Positions 46,981-58,309 of a stretch of 64,000 bases of DNA are shown one piece after another (the first letter of the stretch is position 1; each line of letters starts with the position of its first letter). Both the position numbers and the translations under genes were made by a program. Source of the DNA: Myrica gale (Eukaryota; Streptophyta; Magnoliopsida; Fagales; Myricaceae); assembly GCA_963930655.1 (NCBI GenBank), contig OZ005607.1:18922374-18986373 (forward strand), in the 5' to 3' direction. Below the pieces are notes generated by a model. The model had not been told where the DNA came from. It did not search any database and worked only from the letters and a program-made list of their open reading frames with translations.

Positions 46981-48582
46981 GTTGTTGTAGGAAGAGCCAG
47001 AGTTTGCAAAAAATTATCCACATCTGATGCAAAAAAATTTCAGAAGAATGTGCTCAAACTTCCTCTTGTTGTAGGAAGAGCTAGAGTTTGCAAAAAATTA
47101 TCCTGCTGAAATCGAGGTATTTGCTTCAGATACTAAGTATGCAAGTAATCCAAGAGATTCGTTGGGAGCATCAGATGTGGTTTGGCAAAAATATGCGGAA
47201 TGAGACTTTAGATTTAGTTTTGATCGGGTTTCTGTGGCTCAGAATGATATTGCCTCTGGCTCTCACTCTATAACCATGCACGAATATTTGACTTCTTCTC
47301 CTGTTGATGAGAATGATGAATCTGGTGAGGACATTGGTGACTTCCAGGATGCATTTTCAGTAACTGGATCAAAGGATGAGGTGTTGTGTCATTTTGATTT
47401 GGGTTTTTTCATTATTTTTTGGTAGTAAGATACGTAATAAAAGCGGTTAGTAAACCTTTAATTTCATTGTAGGAAGAGGCCAAAGTTGCTGATTGTTCTC
47501 CTGCTACTGCAGAAGCACCTGCTTTTAGTTTTGAAATCAGGTAGTGAATCACGTAGGAAGGATATTTATTTACCTCCATAAAAGGGAGAAGCTTAGGAGT
47601 AAAGTTTGCTAGTACTTTATTGCTACTTTAGCGGACTCTTTTCTATTATTGTTTTCTGACAATCTTCCGTTCTGTTTTTCCCAGAGGAATGAGGTAAGGT
47701 CTCAGAATCACAGGGAACCCTTGCCCATGTTCCGTTCTGCTTTCACACCCACCATCAACCGAGGGATCTTATCATAATTCCCAGTTCTAATATATTATCA
47801 ATGATCTCCTATCGAGTTTATACAGTCAAGCTGAGCAGAACACTTCTGTTACTCATACACTAAAAGCAAGTGATAATGAGGTGCATTTCGCTACAAGAAT
47901 ATTTTAATCTTATTTTTCCAACAATAATAAGTCTCCGGTTGATGAGTCCGGGGATTTGAAGGCTGCTGTTTCAGGAATCAGAGCTGAAGATCAAACTTCC
48001 AATGTTGATCTTGGAGATTCACATAGAAAACTTTCTTCCACATTAGAGCTAAATGATTATATAGATTCCAATCTGAAGGTTGGTAAACTTGTTAAGCCTT
48101 TTTTTTAGGTGTTACAGATGTTATACCTTATTAATCGTGTGAAAATGCAATATTTTAGAAAGCTCAAAGTGCTGCTGCTCTTTCTGGCAAAGAGGCAAAA
48201 GCAAAATATCTCGAGGAGGAAATCCAGGTTCGTAACTATAGTTGGTCATATGCATTTTATCCCTTGCTTTGATATTTCTATAATTTATGTTCGGGTTTGC
48301 AAGAAATTCGTTAGACATTATCATGGCTTCTAGAGTTTAGATCCTATCTTTAATCAATTCATAAGAGCGATGTGGGACTGGATTGTTTTCATTAGCACTC
48401 ATCTATTGTATAGTTTATTATTTGCATTTGCTTTTCTACTGCTAATTTTAATGTGTTTTAGAAGAATGATTATGACTTTTTGAATGAGCTAAATTTCTTT
48501 ATGGGTCTTAACTTTGTTATCATTTTGCTTTCTGTTGTAGAAATTCTTTGATGAACTGCCCAAAGATAATCGGATCTCTAAA
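46981..48582 (+). pseudogene. Synergin-gamma-like gene, middle exons
   Basis: Exon pieces with splice borders: 47075-47380 (EELEFAKNYPAEIEVFASDT ... GEDIGDFQDAFSVTGSKDE), 47473-47540 (EEAKVADCSPATAEAPAF), 47932-48078 (SPVDESGDLKAAVSGIRAED), 48159-48227 (KAQSAAALSGKEAKAKYLEE) and 48541 on (KFFDELPKDNRISK). The 47075 exon has an in-frame TGA after WQKYAE. A copy of its acceptor and first codons also stands just upstream (46981-47010), so the 3' splice site is duplicated. The last exon is cut after ISK by a 4.6-kb LTR insertion and continues at 53190. Confidence 0.6.
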
Positions 48583-49316
48583 TGTCACGCCCCGAACACA
48601 GTCCCGCCGGGACCGTGACAGCCGCGAGCAATCCAGAGGAAAGCTCCAGCAAACATCCTTAAACTTACAGCGGAAAAACATAGGATCGTGAGAGAGATGG
48701 GCCAGACTCATGACTGATCTTACAAGACAGTTCTTAAAAGAGGTTGATATCTTAGTTACAACATAAAGACTCACATAATTTAAGTGACGGACCACAACGG
48801 TCAACCGCCACTCCAACAAGATACATAGTTGTCTTCTCAATATACTGAGTCAGATAGTCCTCCTAACTTCCTTTTCCTGAAGCATCTGGAATGATACAGT
48901 TTTAAAAACGTGAGTCAAAAAGACTCAGTAAGGGAAAACTTAACTTGAAAACATGAGTTTATGACTTGAAATCATGGTTTGAAAATATGAACTTGTACTT
49001 GAACTCATAATCATGAATCTTGAAATCATAAGCATATAAACATAATGTAATTCATGCATGATCATGAATTTTGATGCACGTGTATGCCTCATGATTGCAT
49101 ATGCACATGCTCTTGATCGTAAAACTTGTTCATATTCTTGCATTTGGCTCATGACCCTTGATCGTAAACTTGCCCATGCACTTGAATTTGGCTCATGGCC
49201 CTTGAAAACATTTCCATTCATAACTTGTGGGCTACTTACGCTCCATTTAACCCCTGAAGTCAGGGTTGTGCGTTCCCATCGGAACCGTCTCCCTTACCCT
49301 TGGAGACATTTCATTT

Positions 49317-49492
49317 GGTCGAGCTAGCTGGTAGTTGCCCCAGGCCTGATGGCTAGACACGACCCTTGGAGGCCCACACCTTCGCATTGTCCTTCAATGT
49401 GGTTGGTCGAGATAGCCCGTAGTTGCCCCAGGCCTGATGGCTAGACACGACCCTTGTAGGCCCACACCTTCTCATTGTCCTTCAGTGTGGTT
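49317..49492. repeat. 88-bp tandem duplication in the LTR
   Basis: Two units start GGTCGAG at 49317 and 49405 and share GTTGCCCCAGGCCTGATGGC and TAGACACGACCCTTG. The copy at 28400-28450 has one unit. Confidence 0.85.
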
Positions 49493-52400
49493 GCACAGCC
49501 TCTTAGGATTCACCCAACCTTCTCGCATTCGTCCTTCGGTATGGGAGTCCATCATGATGTTACGGTACCGACCATAGCCCCTTAACTTGCCTTGACTTAT
49601 CATAATCCTTCTCATATGTCATTGCATAAAAATCTTTTTAAAAAATCATGCAATGCTCGTGCCATGACATGCTTGCACATGATGCCATGCTTGTTTGAAT
49701 ATCATGTTAAAATTCAACTTGTCTTGAACAACATTTCATACTTCTTTAAACAACATGTCATGGTTGATATAAAATACATATCATGCTTGATCATCAAAAC
49801 ATGCTGTGTGTTATTCCAGTTTTGCAAAAAGTGTAGCACCACTTACCTTCCACTTACAGTACTCTCTGCACTTATTGCACTTACACAGATCCACTCAAAC
49901 TTAGTTCGGTCTTCGCCTACAAGCGATACTCCAATGCTTAGTTATCAACATTCAACAAGGCATACAAACGTATCATGTATCATCTTAGTTTTAAAGTTCA
50001 TATTCGAAATTTTACGTGAAATTATACATGAAATTCTTGCAACATTTGACTTCCCATTCTTGTAAGTATTTTAACTTACATAAATCAAATTGAATATAAC
50101 AAACATCATACATCTCAACCATCTCCAAGGTAGGTGAACTTCTAGGTAGCTCGACTCGATTTCTCTAACATCTTCTTAATAACCTCAATATATCTCGATA
50201 TCCAAAATCGGATCTTTTAATGTTTCAACCTTACCAATGATCCATATCAAAACAACAACCTTTATCGTGTTGAATTCTTGCTCTACGCTTACGATCTTAT
50301 TTTACATAGACTAATGATCATCATATTCATCAATCAAACCTCGAAAGATGCGCTATAGAGGTGCTGCCAAGATCTATAGGATTCATCCTAATGTCATGCT
50401 CCTTCGAGTTCATATAAGCATCAATGTACCCCAATTCATGCTATAAGAGCATCCCGATACCACATGACTTATTTCACTTGAGTTAGATAACATTTTTCTG
50501 AATGAATTTAATTTGGTATTAGGGCCCTACACTCGCTAACCTATTAAATTAACCAACATCTTTTGACTAATTCATGGTCATTTTACCTTACTTGCATCTG
50601 AACCTTTTATTCATGTTCAATTCTCATCAATTCTTTTTAAGTTAAAGCTACTGACCAGAGCCCTAATTATTAACCTAATTACATGGCTTAATTCAAATCC
50701 TTTTTCATATCTTATTCAAGACTCCAAACAGCAAGTTAATTCATGCTTTGATTCAAACTTCACATTTTCTTTATTTCATGTACCAATACCATTCTTTAAT
50801 AGCTTACTAGTTCGTCATTTTCCAACCCTAATCATGGCTAAATCGTGGCTTGATCTCCAAGTTCTATCCAACCCGAGCCATAGATCTTGATATCATGTGA
50901 TTAAGTTTTCATATCTTTTTCTTTAACATCTCTTCCATGCATGTTTGACATATTGACATTTTCCTATTTCATTTTCTCTCGTCATATGATCAAGGCTTCT
51001 TCTAATATAATAATTCAACCTCATTTACACATCATATGTTTCGGCCAACACATAATTACTCTAATTGAAACCTTAATTCCTTCTTAAAACCACAAGGCTT
51101 TGTTAAGCACACCAACTAATATCTACCCGAGCCATATACCTCATCATTCATGAGTTTACCTACATGTAAGGTTTTCTCTTAACATTAGGCCTAGGTTTTA
51201 ACTTCTGACTCATTCGGCCATGCTTCAATTTCTAACATCTATTGCACAAAACTTCATCTCCAATTGTGATCCTATCCTCCATTATCAGATTCACAACCTA
51301 GATTCTATAAATCATGGCACAAGTACAAGATTTCACACATTATATCATTCGGCCATGCATCATTATTCAGCTTCAAATCACAACCACAAGTCTCAGCAAG
51401 ATTCACATTATACAGGTTGCAATAGGAGACACAAAATCTCAAGAGTAGGCCAAAGGGTTACAAATCCTACATGCATTTTAAACTTTCCTTCAAGAACATA
51501 TTTTTCTTCTTTTATCCAACCAAAATCGTGACCATCACACACCTCAACCACCAGCAAGGTCACAACCAACATTACATTTGAATCACCAACAGATCCATAC
51601 ACAAGAAAAGTTTCAGAGAAGACACCCTATATTCATTCGGCCCACATCATTATCAAGCTATCTTTATCTTATCTCCTTTTAAGCATGCAATCTTTCCATA
51701 TCTCAGAGCCTATTTCACCTACATTTGCTCATTCAATCATCATATCAATGGCCAACCACCAGATCTCATCATTAAGGAAACTAACAGCAAGAGATCTAAA
51801 AGAAAACCAACATGTGTTTCGGCCAAGAATGGTGTAAGTTAAGATCCGATCTTCCTATCATGCATGGATCATTTCTTTGCATTTTTCTAACATCCAAATT
51901 AAGATCTCATGCTTACATGACCAGATCTAACATCACAACACAACCTAGGGTTTTCTAAGCTCATGATCTAGCAAAAATCAAAGCACAAAACTCAAGATGC
52001 ATCCAAGAGAAACATTCGGCCAACAAGGGTTTTGTAGGGAACCGAATACCTTGTTCTCCTCTTACTTTCTCTTGCTTTTCTCTTGCAAAGCTTCTCCTCC
52101 TCTTCTCCTTCTTCTTCCTTCTTTTTCTCCCTTCTTTTTCTTCCTTCTTTTTCTTCCTTTCACACGGTTTCTCTCTTGGTTCACCCCCTTTCTCCCCTTG
52201 GTTCTCTAGCTTTCGGTTTCTCTCCCTTCTCTCCTTTCTCGGTTTCTCTCAACCCTTTTCACTTGTGTTACACGATCAAATGAGGGAAAAGTGGAAGGGA
52301 AAGTGACTTGGGTGAAAGGTGAAGCAAGTGGTGGGGTGAATGTGGCCAAATATTCGGCCAAAGGGGGAGATTCCCCTTGCTGTCCATTTTTTTTTGCAGC

Positions 52401-52539
52401 CATCACTTCACTCATTTCTTGTCTCCTTGGCCTTATCTCTCTTACTTAGTTCACTTATGTTATTCGGTTCCAACTCAACTAACTTAGTTACTCTAGTATT
52501 ACTTAGTTGGCCTAATGAAGTTGTAAGATAACCAACCCA

Positions 52540-52840
52540 ATAACATAGGGCTTGAAGCCCAATAACATAAATCTTAAGGCCCACTATCATAAGTATTAAG
52601 TCCAAATCATAAGTCTAAAGGCTAAGGCCCAATAACAACATATGGCAGCCCAATATCATAGGTATTGGCCCAATAACAGCCCATCATTGTAATTGAGTGA
52701 TATACCTCACTAACAGCCCGCTAACATAAGTTATTGGCCCAATAACATGTATTAACATTTCAAAAAGTTATTGGCCCAATAACAGTCCACTATCATAAGT
52801 TATTGGCCCAATAACATATATTAACATTTCAAAATCATAA
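52540..52840. repeat. TTATTGGCCCAATAA palindrome cluster
   Basis: GGCCCAATAACA recurs about eight times. Two units of about 67 bp near 52730 and 52797 share TTATTGGCCCAATAACAT and ATTAACATTTCAAAA. Confidence 0.75.
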
Positions 52841-53189
52841 AGTAGGCTATAAGAAAAATACTTTAGAGATATTCAGCAACTTGGATGCTAAAAATATCAT
52901 AAGTTCTTCTATCATCATCACCATAGAAGTTACCTTGAAGAATATCATAAGTCTTATGGAAATTATCTTGGAGAAATTCTGCCACCAAGAAAATATTGAC
53001 TTCACCACCATAATAAAAATACTTAAGGAAAGTGTAGTAACCCCAAATCCAAATAACATAGGTCATAGGTCATTGTGGTATAATATCTTGCTACATATTA
53101 AGAAATTTACCAATAACAGCCCCTTAAATATAAATAGAAAAATACGTAAGCATAAAATGACGTTGTAAAATTCGGAGTCTCACATTAAA

Positions 53190-53311
53190 GATGTCCAGTT
53201 AGAGGATCTATCTGCAAGAAATATTTGCTTCAACAAATTTCTTGAAGTTTTGAAGGAATCAAAGTTCCAAGCGCTTGAGTCAGAATATCAGTTAGAGATT
53301 CTTGTATTTGT
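53190..53311 (+). pseudogene. Synergin-gamma-like gene, downstream exon piece
   Basis: DVQLEDLSARNICFNKFLEV followed by LKESKFQALESEYQLEI continues in frame from NRISK at 48582 once the LTR and one target copy are set aside. The match to the family (LEVL.E.KFQ.LESEY) ends near 53300. The rest of the gene is missing, and CACTA terminal sequence begins about 140 bp later. Confidence 0.6.
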
Positions 53312-53454
53312 TGTAAAACGATATTAATTAATGATGAAGTATATTTTGTTTTATTATCCTTGGTCTTTAAGTTTTTACATCCAATAAATTATAATTATTA
53401 AAATTAATTTATATTACCAATTAAAAAAACATGTATATGAAAATATAGGAAAAC

Positions 53455-53671
53455 ATCAGTACGCTGGCACAGACCTATAGCAGCGGTCGCGACCAGTTTG
53501 TACCAGCGTTTTCACGAAACGCTGCGAGAAAGACAAGGTCTTCACCAGCGGTGGCGCAAACCGCCGCTATAGATCTACTGCGACGGACCTATCGCGACCG
53601 CCGTTAAAAAACCGCTGTTAAAGCTATAGCAGTGGTTTCTGATCGCTGTTAAAGGCTATTTTTTTGTAGTG
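53455..53671. mobile_element. CACTA-type terminus (one end only)
   Basis: CTATAGCAGCGGTCGCGACC and similar GCGGT/ACCGC blocks lead to an end TTTTTTTGTAGTG at 53671. This is the same organisation as the right end of the element at 23542. The matching CACTA start was not found upstream. It lies exactly at the left edge of D2. The synergin-like fragment ends just before it, so that fragment may once have been cargo of this CACTA. Confidence 0.75.
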
Positions 53672-54559
53672 TCTCTAGGATTATTTGATGACGATTTAAA
53701 TGAATGTGATGTAAAAACAAATTTGTAAGAGAGAATAATCATAATAAAATTGAGCTATGCAGTAGCAACTCATATGCTTTTTTATAAATACTCCCGACGC
53801 ACCTCATTAAAAATCTTCAGGCTGAGATCAGGATGATGTGTAGTAAGTCAAAATTATAAATTAAAATAGAATAGTGGAACTGATAGTGTCCGATCAACAT
53901 TTGTTTGCAATATGCACACTTTAATTTTCTCATTTTTCACAACATTTATCAAATATTTTAATTAGAATTTGCAAACACATCTGATCCAAACTGCATGCAC
54001 ACGTATCTAAAAGACGTCAATGCTTACGGCATTGATAAAACCAATAGCTTTTTCTTTTCCAATTATAAGGACTAATTCAGCTCTGCGACTTGATAACCGC
54101 CGCCAGCTTTTGTCTTTTCTTCTGGAAAGTCCGATGTTTTGGTATTTTTTTTTTCTTAAAGTAGTTTCTTTAAGCCGCCTCTGTCAACTGTAGGTATAGT
54201 ACAAAACCTAGGTACTGATGTCGGTGACAAATTTCTTCCAACACGATCTGCCACTCTAGTCTTTTTCGGCATATGTCCCACACAACTTCTTAAAAGCCAA
54301 CAAATGTCTCATCGATTAAGAAAACTAACAAACTATTAACTAGGAAAGACTTCCATGTGGTACGAATTCAAAAGCCAGTCACTCGAGCAATGTCAGGGGT
54401 GACCCACAAAGCTTTCTGGCTTAAGTAATATTCTAAAGTGTTCCGATTCCTCTATGGAGACATCGGTTTATACCATGAATGAATCTCTTCAAATTTGTTT
54501 ATATTGCAGCACCAAAACCAAATATAATTGATCACAACTCACGAAGGTCTTCGCTGAAT

Positions 54560-54784
54560 TTTAGGCCGGACAAAGAGTAGGAAAATATCAAAAGCACAAT
54601 GCGAGCCGTACACAAAAAAAATAGTGGATTGAAGCCGTACGTGTACTCCCTTGGGCAGAACCACTTGCGACAAGATGAAACACAATTCACTGGAAGCGAA
54701 GAGTACGATAGTAGCGACGGAGAAGAGACTGGCGTGAAGAAGAGGAAATCTACTGGGCTCCTAACTTGCAATTGTAAATATTGA
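54560..54784 (+). other. Possible host exon disrupted in D1
   Basis: The frame LKPYVYSLGQNHLRQDETQF then TGSEEYDSSDGEETGVKKRK has an acidic stretch followed by a basic KKRK patch, unlike chance sequence. The D1 equivalent is cut after NHLRQ by the LINE piece at 14517. No family is recognised and no splice partners were found. Confidence 0.3.
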
Positions 54785-55276
54785 TCGCAAAATGAAGAAA
54801 TTTGACACTACAGCGTATATATTGAAATTTAGATTTGTTTTTTTATACAGCAATCATCATTGATCACTTTACGACTTTGTACAATTTATTTTCGATTGGA
54901 ATTTTTTCTCGTCTACTATTACACTCTGTTTTTTGGTTTTCTTTGGGTCAACTAAATACAAATTAATACCTCAAGAAGCCTAAAGAGTGAAAGCTTAGAC
55001 TTCTTCGATGTCAAACTTTTCTAACCATTTTACGGCTGTGTAACACGTATGCTCTAACTCACTATGTATAGAAAAATCAATATCAAATACAATAAAGCAT
55101 AATGTAATTGCTGCTATAGTATTCTCGTGCTCCAAAAGATTGTTCTTTTCTACTTTGGTCCTACATCCTCGTGATGAACGCGATTTTTCTTGAATTTATG
55201 TTTTTGTCTTATTACTCTTGTACGCACAACGTGATCAAAATTGTTCTTTTCTGTTTGTCTTGGAGCCTCTGTTGGC

Positions 55277-55285
55277 CTATATATA
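55277..55285 (+). promoter_or_regulatory. TATA box of the CxxC/B3-like gene (D2)
   Basis: CTATATATA lies 453 bp before the start codon at 55738. It is conserved with D1. The 33-bp duplication seen just upstream of the D1 box is absent here. Confidence 0.45.
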
Positions 55286-55737
55286 CTTGCATTGGCACGC
55301 CAATAACCCACATGACCTCAAGTTGCAGAACTTCATACACGAAGACACCGATACCTGTAGCCGTTCGATACCGTTCATCAATCCTTCATATATTGGTGAT
55401 TTTCTTCTTCTTTTCTGTTTTGAAACTACTACTTGCTGGGCAATTTTTTGTTTGAGGAAAATATTTGCTTTTTATCCACTCACCAAAATTCGTTATATCC
55501 ATATTCACCTCATCTCTTATTTTATGCGATTTGCTAAAGTTCTAGATCCATGAACTTTATTTCTAGTTTGACTCGGTAATGAGTCTATATGGCATAAATT
55601 GTGCCAAATAGAGATTGATTCTGAGAAAATATGAAAGCTCAGATAGAAAGATACTAATAATAACTTCCTACAATGCACCATCACTGAGTTCTTTTTCTTC
55701 GAATTTGATAATTGTAGGACTGGGCGCTAGCTCAACC

Positions 55738-56145
55738 ATGCCCGCAACATGCCCGAGATGTCGCGGTGAGACTGCAGAGTTTCAAAAAGTGTTTGAGAAG
55801 AAACTGTCAAAAGAAGACATAGGAGGAAACCATGGAGTTTATTTATCGAGGAACGATGCAGTGAAATTGTGCGGCGAAGAGCTTGCAAATGAGAATGGAG
55901 ATTGTGAAGTTAATCTGCGTTTCTATGACTTTCAGAACCACCTCTGGAAAATGCTCTTACGTCGAGCTGGTATAAAACATTTTCTCGCCGGAAAGCTATG
56001 GAAAAATTACGGTCCTGCGACGGAATATTTTAAAAGCGGAGGACGCACAGTGATAGTCTACAGGCTGAGCTGCGGAAGTTGTGGGGAGAACATAGGCTAC
56101 AAGATTGGAAGGTTTCCACTCCTTGGACAGCCGACCGTGATTTAG
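55738..56145 (+). CDS. Small CxxC protein with B3-like core (D2, intact)
   Basis: This 135-residue frame starts MPATCPRCRGETAEF. The frame is open further upstream, to 55615, but the ATG at 55738 follows an acceptor-like TTGTAG and begins the CPRC motif, so I prefer it. Two cysteine pairs are visible: C5-P-R-C8 and C112-G-S-C115, suggesting a zinc site. Between them, FEKKLSKEDIG, LRFYDFQNHLWKM and FLAGKLWKNYGPATEYF then GGRTVIVYRL resemble the order of a plant B3 DNA-binding domain. The C-terminal CGSCGENIGYK also recalls Yippee-type zinc folds. I cannot choose between these. It is the only host gene in the window that looks complete, with a TATA box and leader. The D1 copy is frameshifted. 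Confidence 0.5.
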   Translation: MPATCPRCRGETAEFQKVFEKKLSKEDIGGNHGVYLSRNDAVKLCGEELANENGDCEVNLRFYDFQNHLWKMLLRRAGIKHFLAGKLWKNYGPATEYFKSGGRTVIVYRLSCGSCGENIGYKIGRFPLLGQPTVI

Positions 56146-56702
56146 CCGAACCTGTGGCACTTTGATTCATGAAAGTATTCCTTTCTTGTTTTAAAATAAT
56201 CGCTAGTTTGTGGCACTTTTTAAAATATCCTTCCTCAAGTTTTTTAAAATAACCGGTGAAATCACGAAGCTGTGGCACTTTCATTCATGAAAATTAAGTA
56301 GGAGATATGATCTTCAGAACTCATTGGAGAATGGAGAACAATAGATGGATGCATTTGTACAAGCTGGAGGCCTACTAAGATAGTTACTTCAACTTTGGTG
56401 CGTTAGATTGGTTTATCAGATATATATCAGGAGTGCAATTTTCTGGCAAAATCTCACTTGTTGTACTGCCAGTAATTAATAATATGATATTGTACTGTTT
56501 GGCTGCTAGGATATTGTTTCAAGCTCCAAATTATCATTGCTGCAATGTTGACATCTTTTCTTTTCTTGAAAGTTTAGATTGCACAAGTAATTCTTTCCTT
56601 TCTGAATCAAATTAGTGGCAGTTTTAATGTCTAAAATCTTACGACAAAGTAATCTGCCAAGCTGCCAAATATAATAACAATCAAATTAGGGTTGAGGGTG
56701 CC

Positions 56703-56858
56703 ATGCATTTTGCGCTAGCAAAATCTATTTTGTTGACATTAGTCTCCATCAACCTTGCGGCGACTGATCGGGACATAAATATGACCCAGCAACATCAATC
56801 ATATCTCATGGTAACCCAAAGTCAAAAAAGAAAAGAAAAGAATGTTATACGGAAGTGA
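56703..56858 (+). CDS. Small secreted-type peptide ORF (D2)
   Basis: Counterpart of 17355-17510: 51 codons, same signal-like start MHFALAKSILLTLVSINLAA, then T at residue 21 and M at residue 27 where D1 has A and K. The tail ends QSQKRKEKNVIRK in both. The frame is intact in both copies, but two replacements and no obvious silent changes give no sign of purifying selection. Confidence 0.3.
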   Translation: MHFALAKSILLTLVSINLAATDRDINMTQQHQSYLMVTQSQKRKEKNVIRK

Positions 56859-57100
56859 CGTGCGTAATGAACCACTTCTAGCCATGCTTAATATTTGTTT
56901 TCACTTTTCGGGGCTAGCAGATAATAGGAAACTTCCTCTGCCCCTTCACGTTTCAGTATTTTCTTTTCTCTTTTCTTTAGTTTTCTGTTGTTGCAATTTG
57001 GAAAGTTATAAACCAACGTACAGATCGAAGACAAGATTGGAATGAAATACAAATGAATGTTCTTCAATGACAATTGTATCTTAAAGATTTGAAGCAGGAC

Positions 57101-57319
57101 ATGCAGTACTTGAAAACTCCAGTAGTACAGAACGAAAAGAAGAAACCTAATATACATCATGTCGACAAGACGGAAACCGAAGGATCCTCACTAGATGTGG
57201 CTGACCCCACGTTCTTGCTTTCAGCAAACAAATCATTGGCGATCCACACGATCGAGGACAAAAGTGAGATATATACTCTGACAGTGACAGATGCAAACAT
57301 GTTACGGTCGACGCAGTAA
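57101..57319 (+). CDS. Hypothetical ORF, acidic/lysine-rich (D2)
   Basis: Counterpart of 17731-17949 with a single replacement near the end (LRSTQ for LRATQ). 72 codons, no recognised domain. Possibly a last exon of an unrecognised gene. Confidence 0.3.
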   Translation: MQYLKTPVVQNEKKKPNIHHVDKTETEGSSLDVADPTFLLSANKSLAIHTIEDKSEIYTLTVTDANMLRSTQ

Positions 57320-57391
57320 ACGATTTTCTTTTGGGTCATTGTAAATGTTTCTTTCTCGTAAGAGACCACTACTTTCTTTTGTCTTTCCCAC

Positions 57392-57601
57392 TCAGTAAAA
57401 AGAAAGAAAATCACCGGTGGCATGCAGTGACTTCATCCACCACATTCGTGCCAATTTTTCCGTCTCCTTCCTCACTTGCTGAAGCATCTCCTGCATCTGT
57501 GACCATTGCTCTGTCACAACTCCAACTTGCTCTACAATTCTTCGCACTATAGCCTTGCAAATTCCTGAGCATAGGTTATCTTCCAGGGACAATGAGGTCA
57601 A
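57392..57601 (-). other. Possible coiled-coil gene remnant (D2)
   Basis: Same minus-strand frame as 18022-18231, with Ala for Val in one position (ICKAIVRR). No further exons seen. Confidence 0.25.
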
Positions 57602-58309
57602 GATTAATGGTAACGATGATCATATTGGCTGTTGGAAATGTAATGCTCCGGGCTCAAACTCTAAACGGAAAGAGTTTAGTATAAAATAAGGCTTGTGAAC
57701 TGCTTAAATGACTTTGTCAACATTAGCAAATCCACATATTACAGATTTGCAGAAATTGCAAAGAAGACAAAGTTAGTTAGTATTCACAGGAATATTCCAT
57801 TCTATTGTACAAATAACAAACACACTGTACAAAGCATTTCAATGACAGAAAATACAGAGAATTTCCCATCATCTTCTTTCTTTATCTTCCATCTTCTGCA
57901 TTTTCAATTCTCACACCGCTTAAGATTTGAAATAGGACAAGCTGACAGTGATATTAACAGTTACAGAAACTTACCGATTTCAATATTTCTAATTACTTTA
58001 TAAAATATTGATCGAATGATTAATTTTGTTGCAAAATCCTCACATATCAATTCTCTTTTATTTTCTGAGGTCCTACATAAATTACTTAATCACCAACAAT
58101 ACATCATCGGCATCTATAGTCACCAAAATTGCAGAATTCAATGAACGTGAAATTAAACCACCAACTCTTTAAGCTACTACTCAGTTTGCCAAAACGAGAA
58201 GAATATAAATGCATATATCTCTTAAAGAAAACAAAGATATAGGTTCTATGGGTAATAAATACTGGAAAAAAAATAAGGCTCATATGGCACCTTCTCAATG
58301 GCGTCACTG

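Larger units (their letters stand above)
48583..53184 (+). mobile_element. Probable solo LTR of a large LTR element, 4602 bp
   Basis: It starts TGTCACGCCCCGAACACAG and ends GGAGTCTCACA, so it has TG...CA ends. The flanking 5 bases are CTAAA and TTAAA, one mismatch, as for an LTR-element target duplication. No gag or pol sequence is found inside. Its first kilobase recurs in reverse at 28080-29229. A single long LTR left by recombination explains this best; a non-autonomous element without coding is the alternative. It interrupts one exon of the synergin-like gene. Confidence 0.75.

Noticed and set aside
51997-52283. Ser/Phe/Leu-rich frames near the CTTCTTCTT run
   Set aside because: Translation of a pyrimidine-rich low-complexity tract inside the solo LTR.
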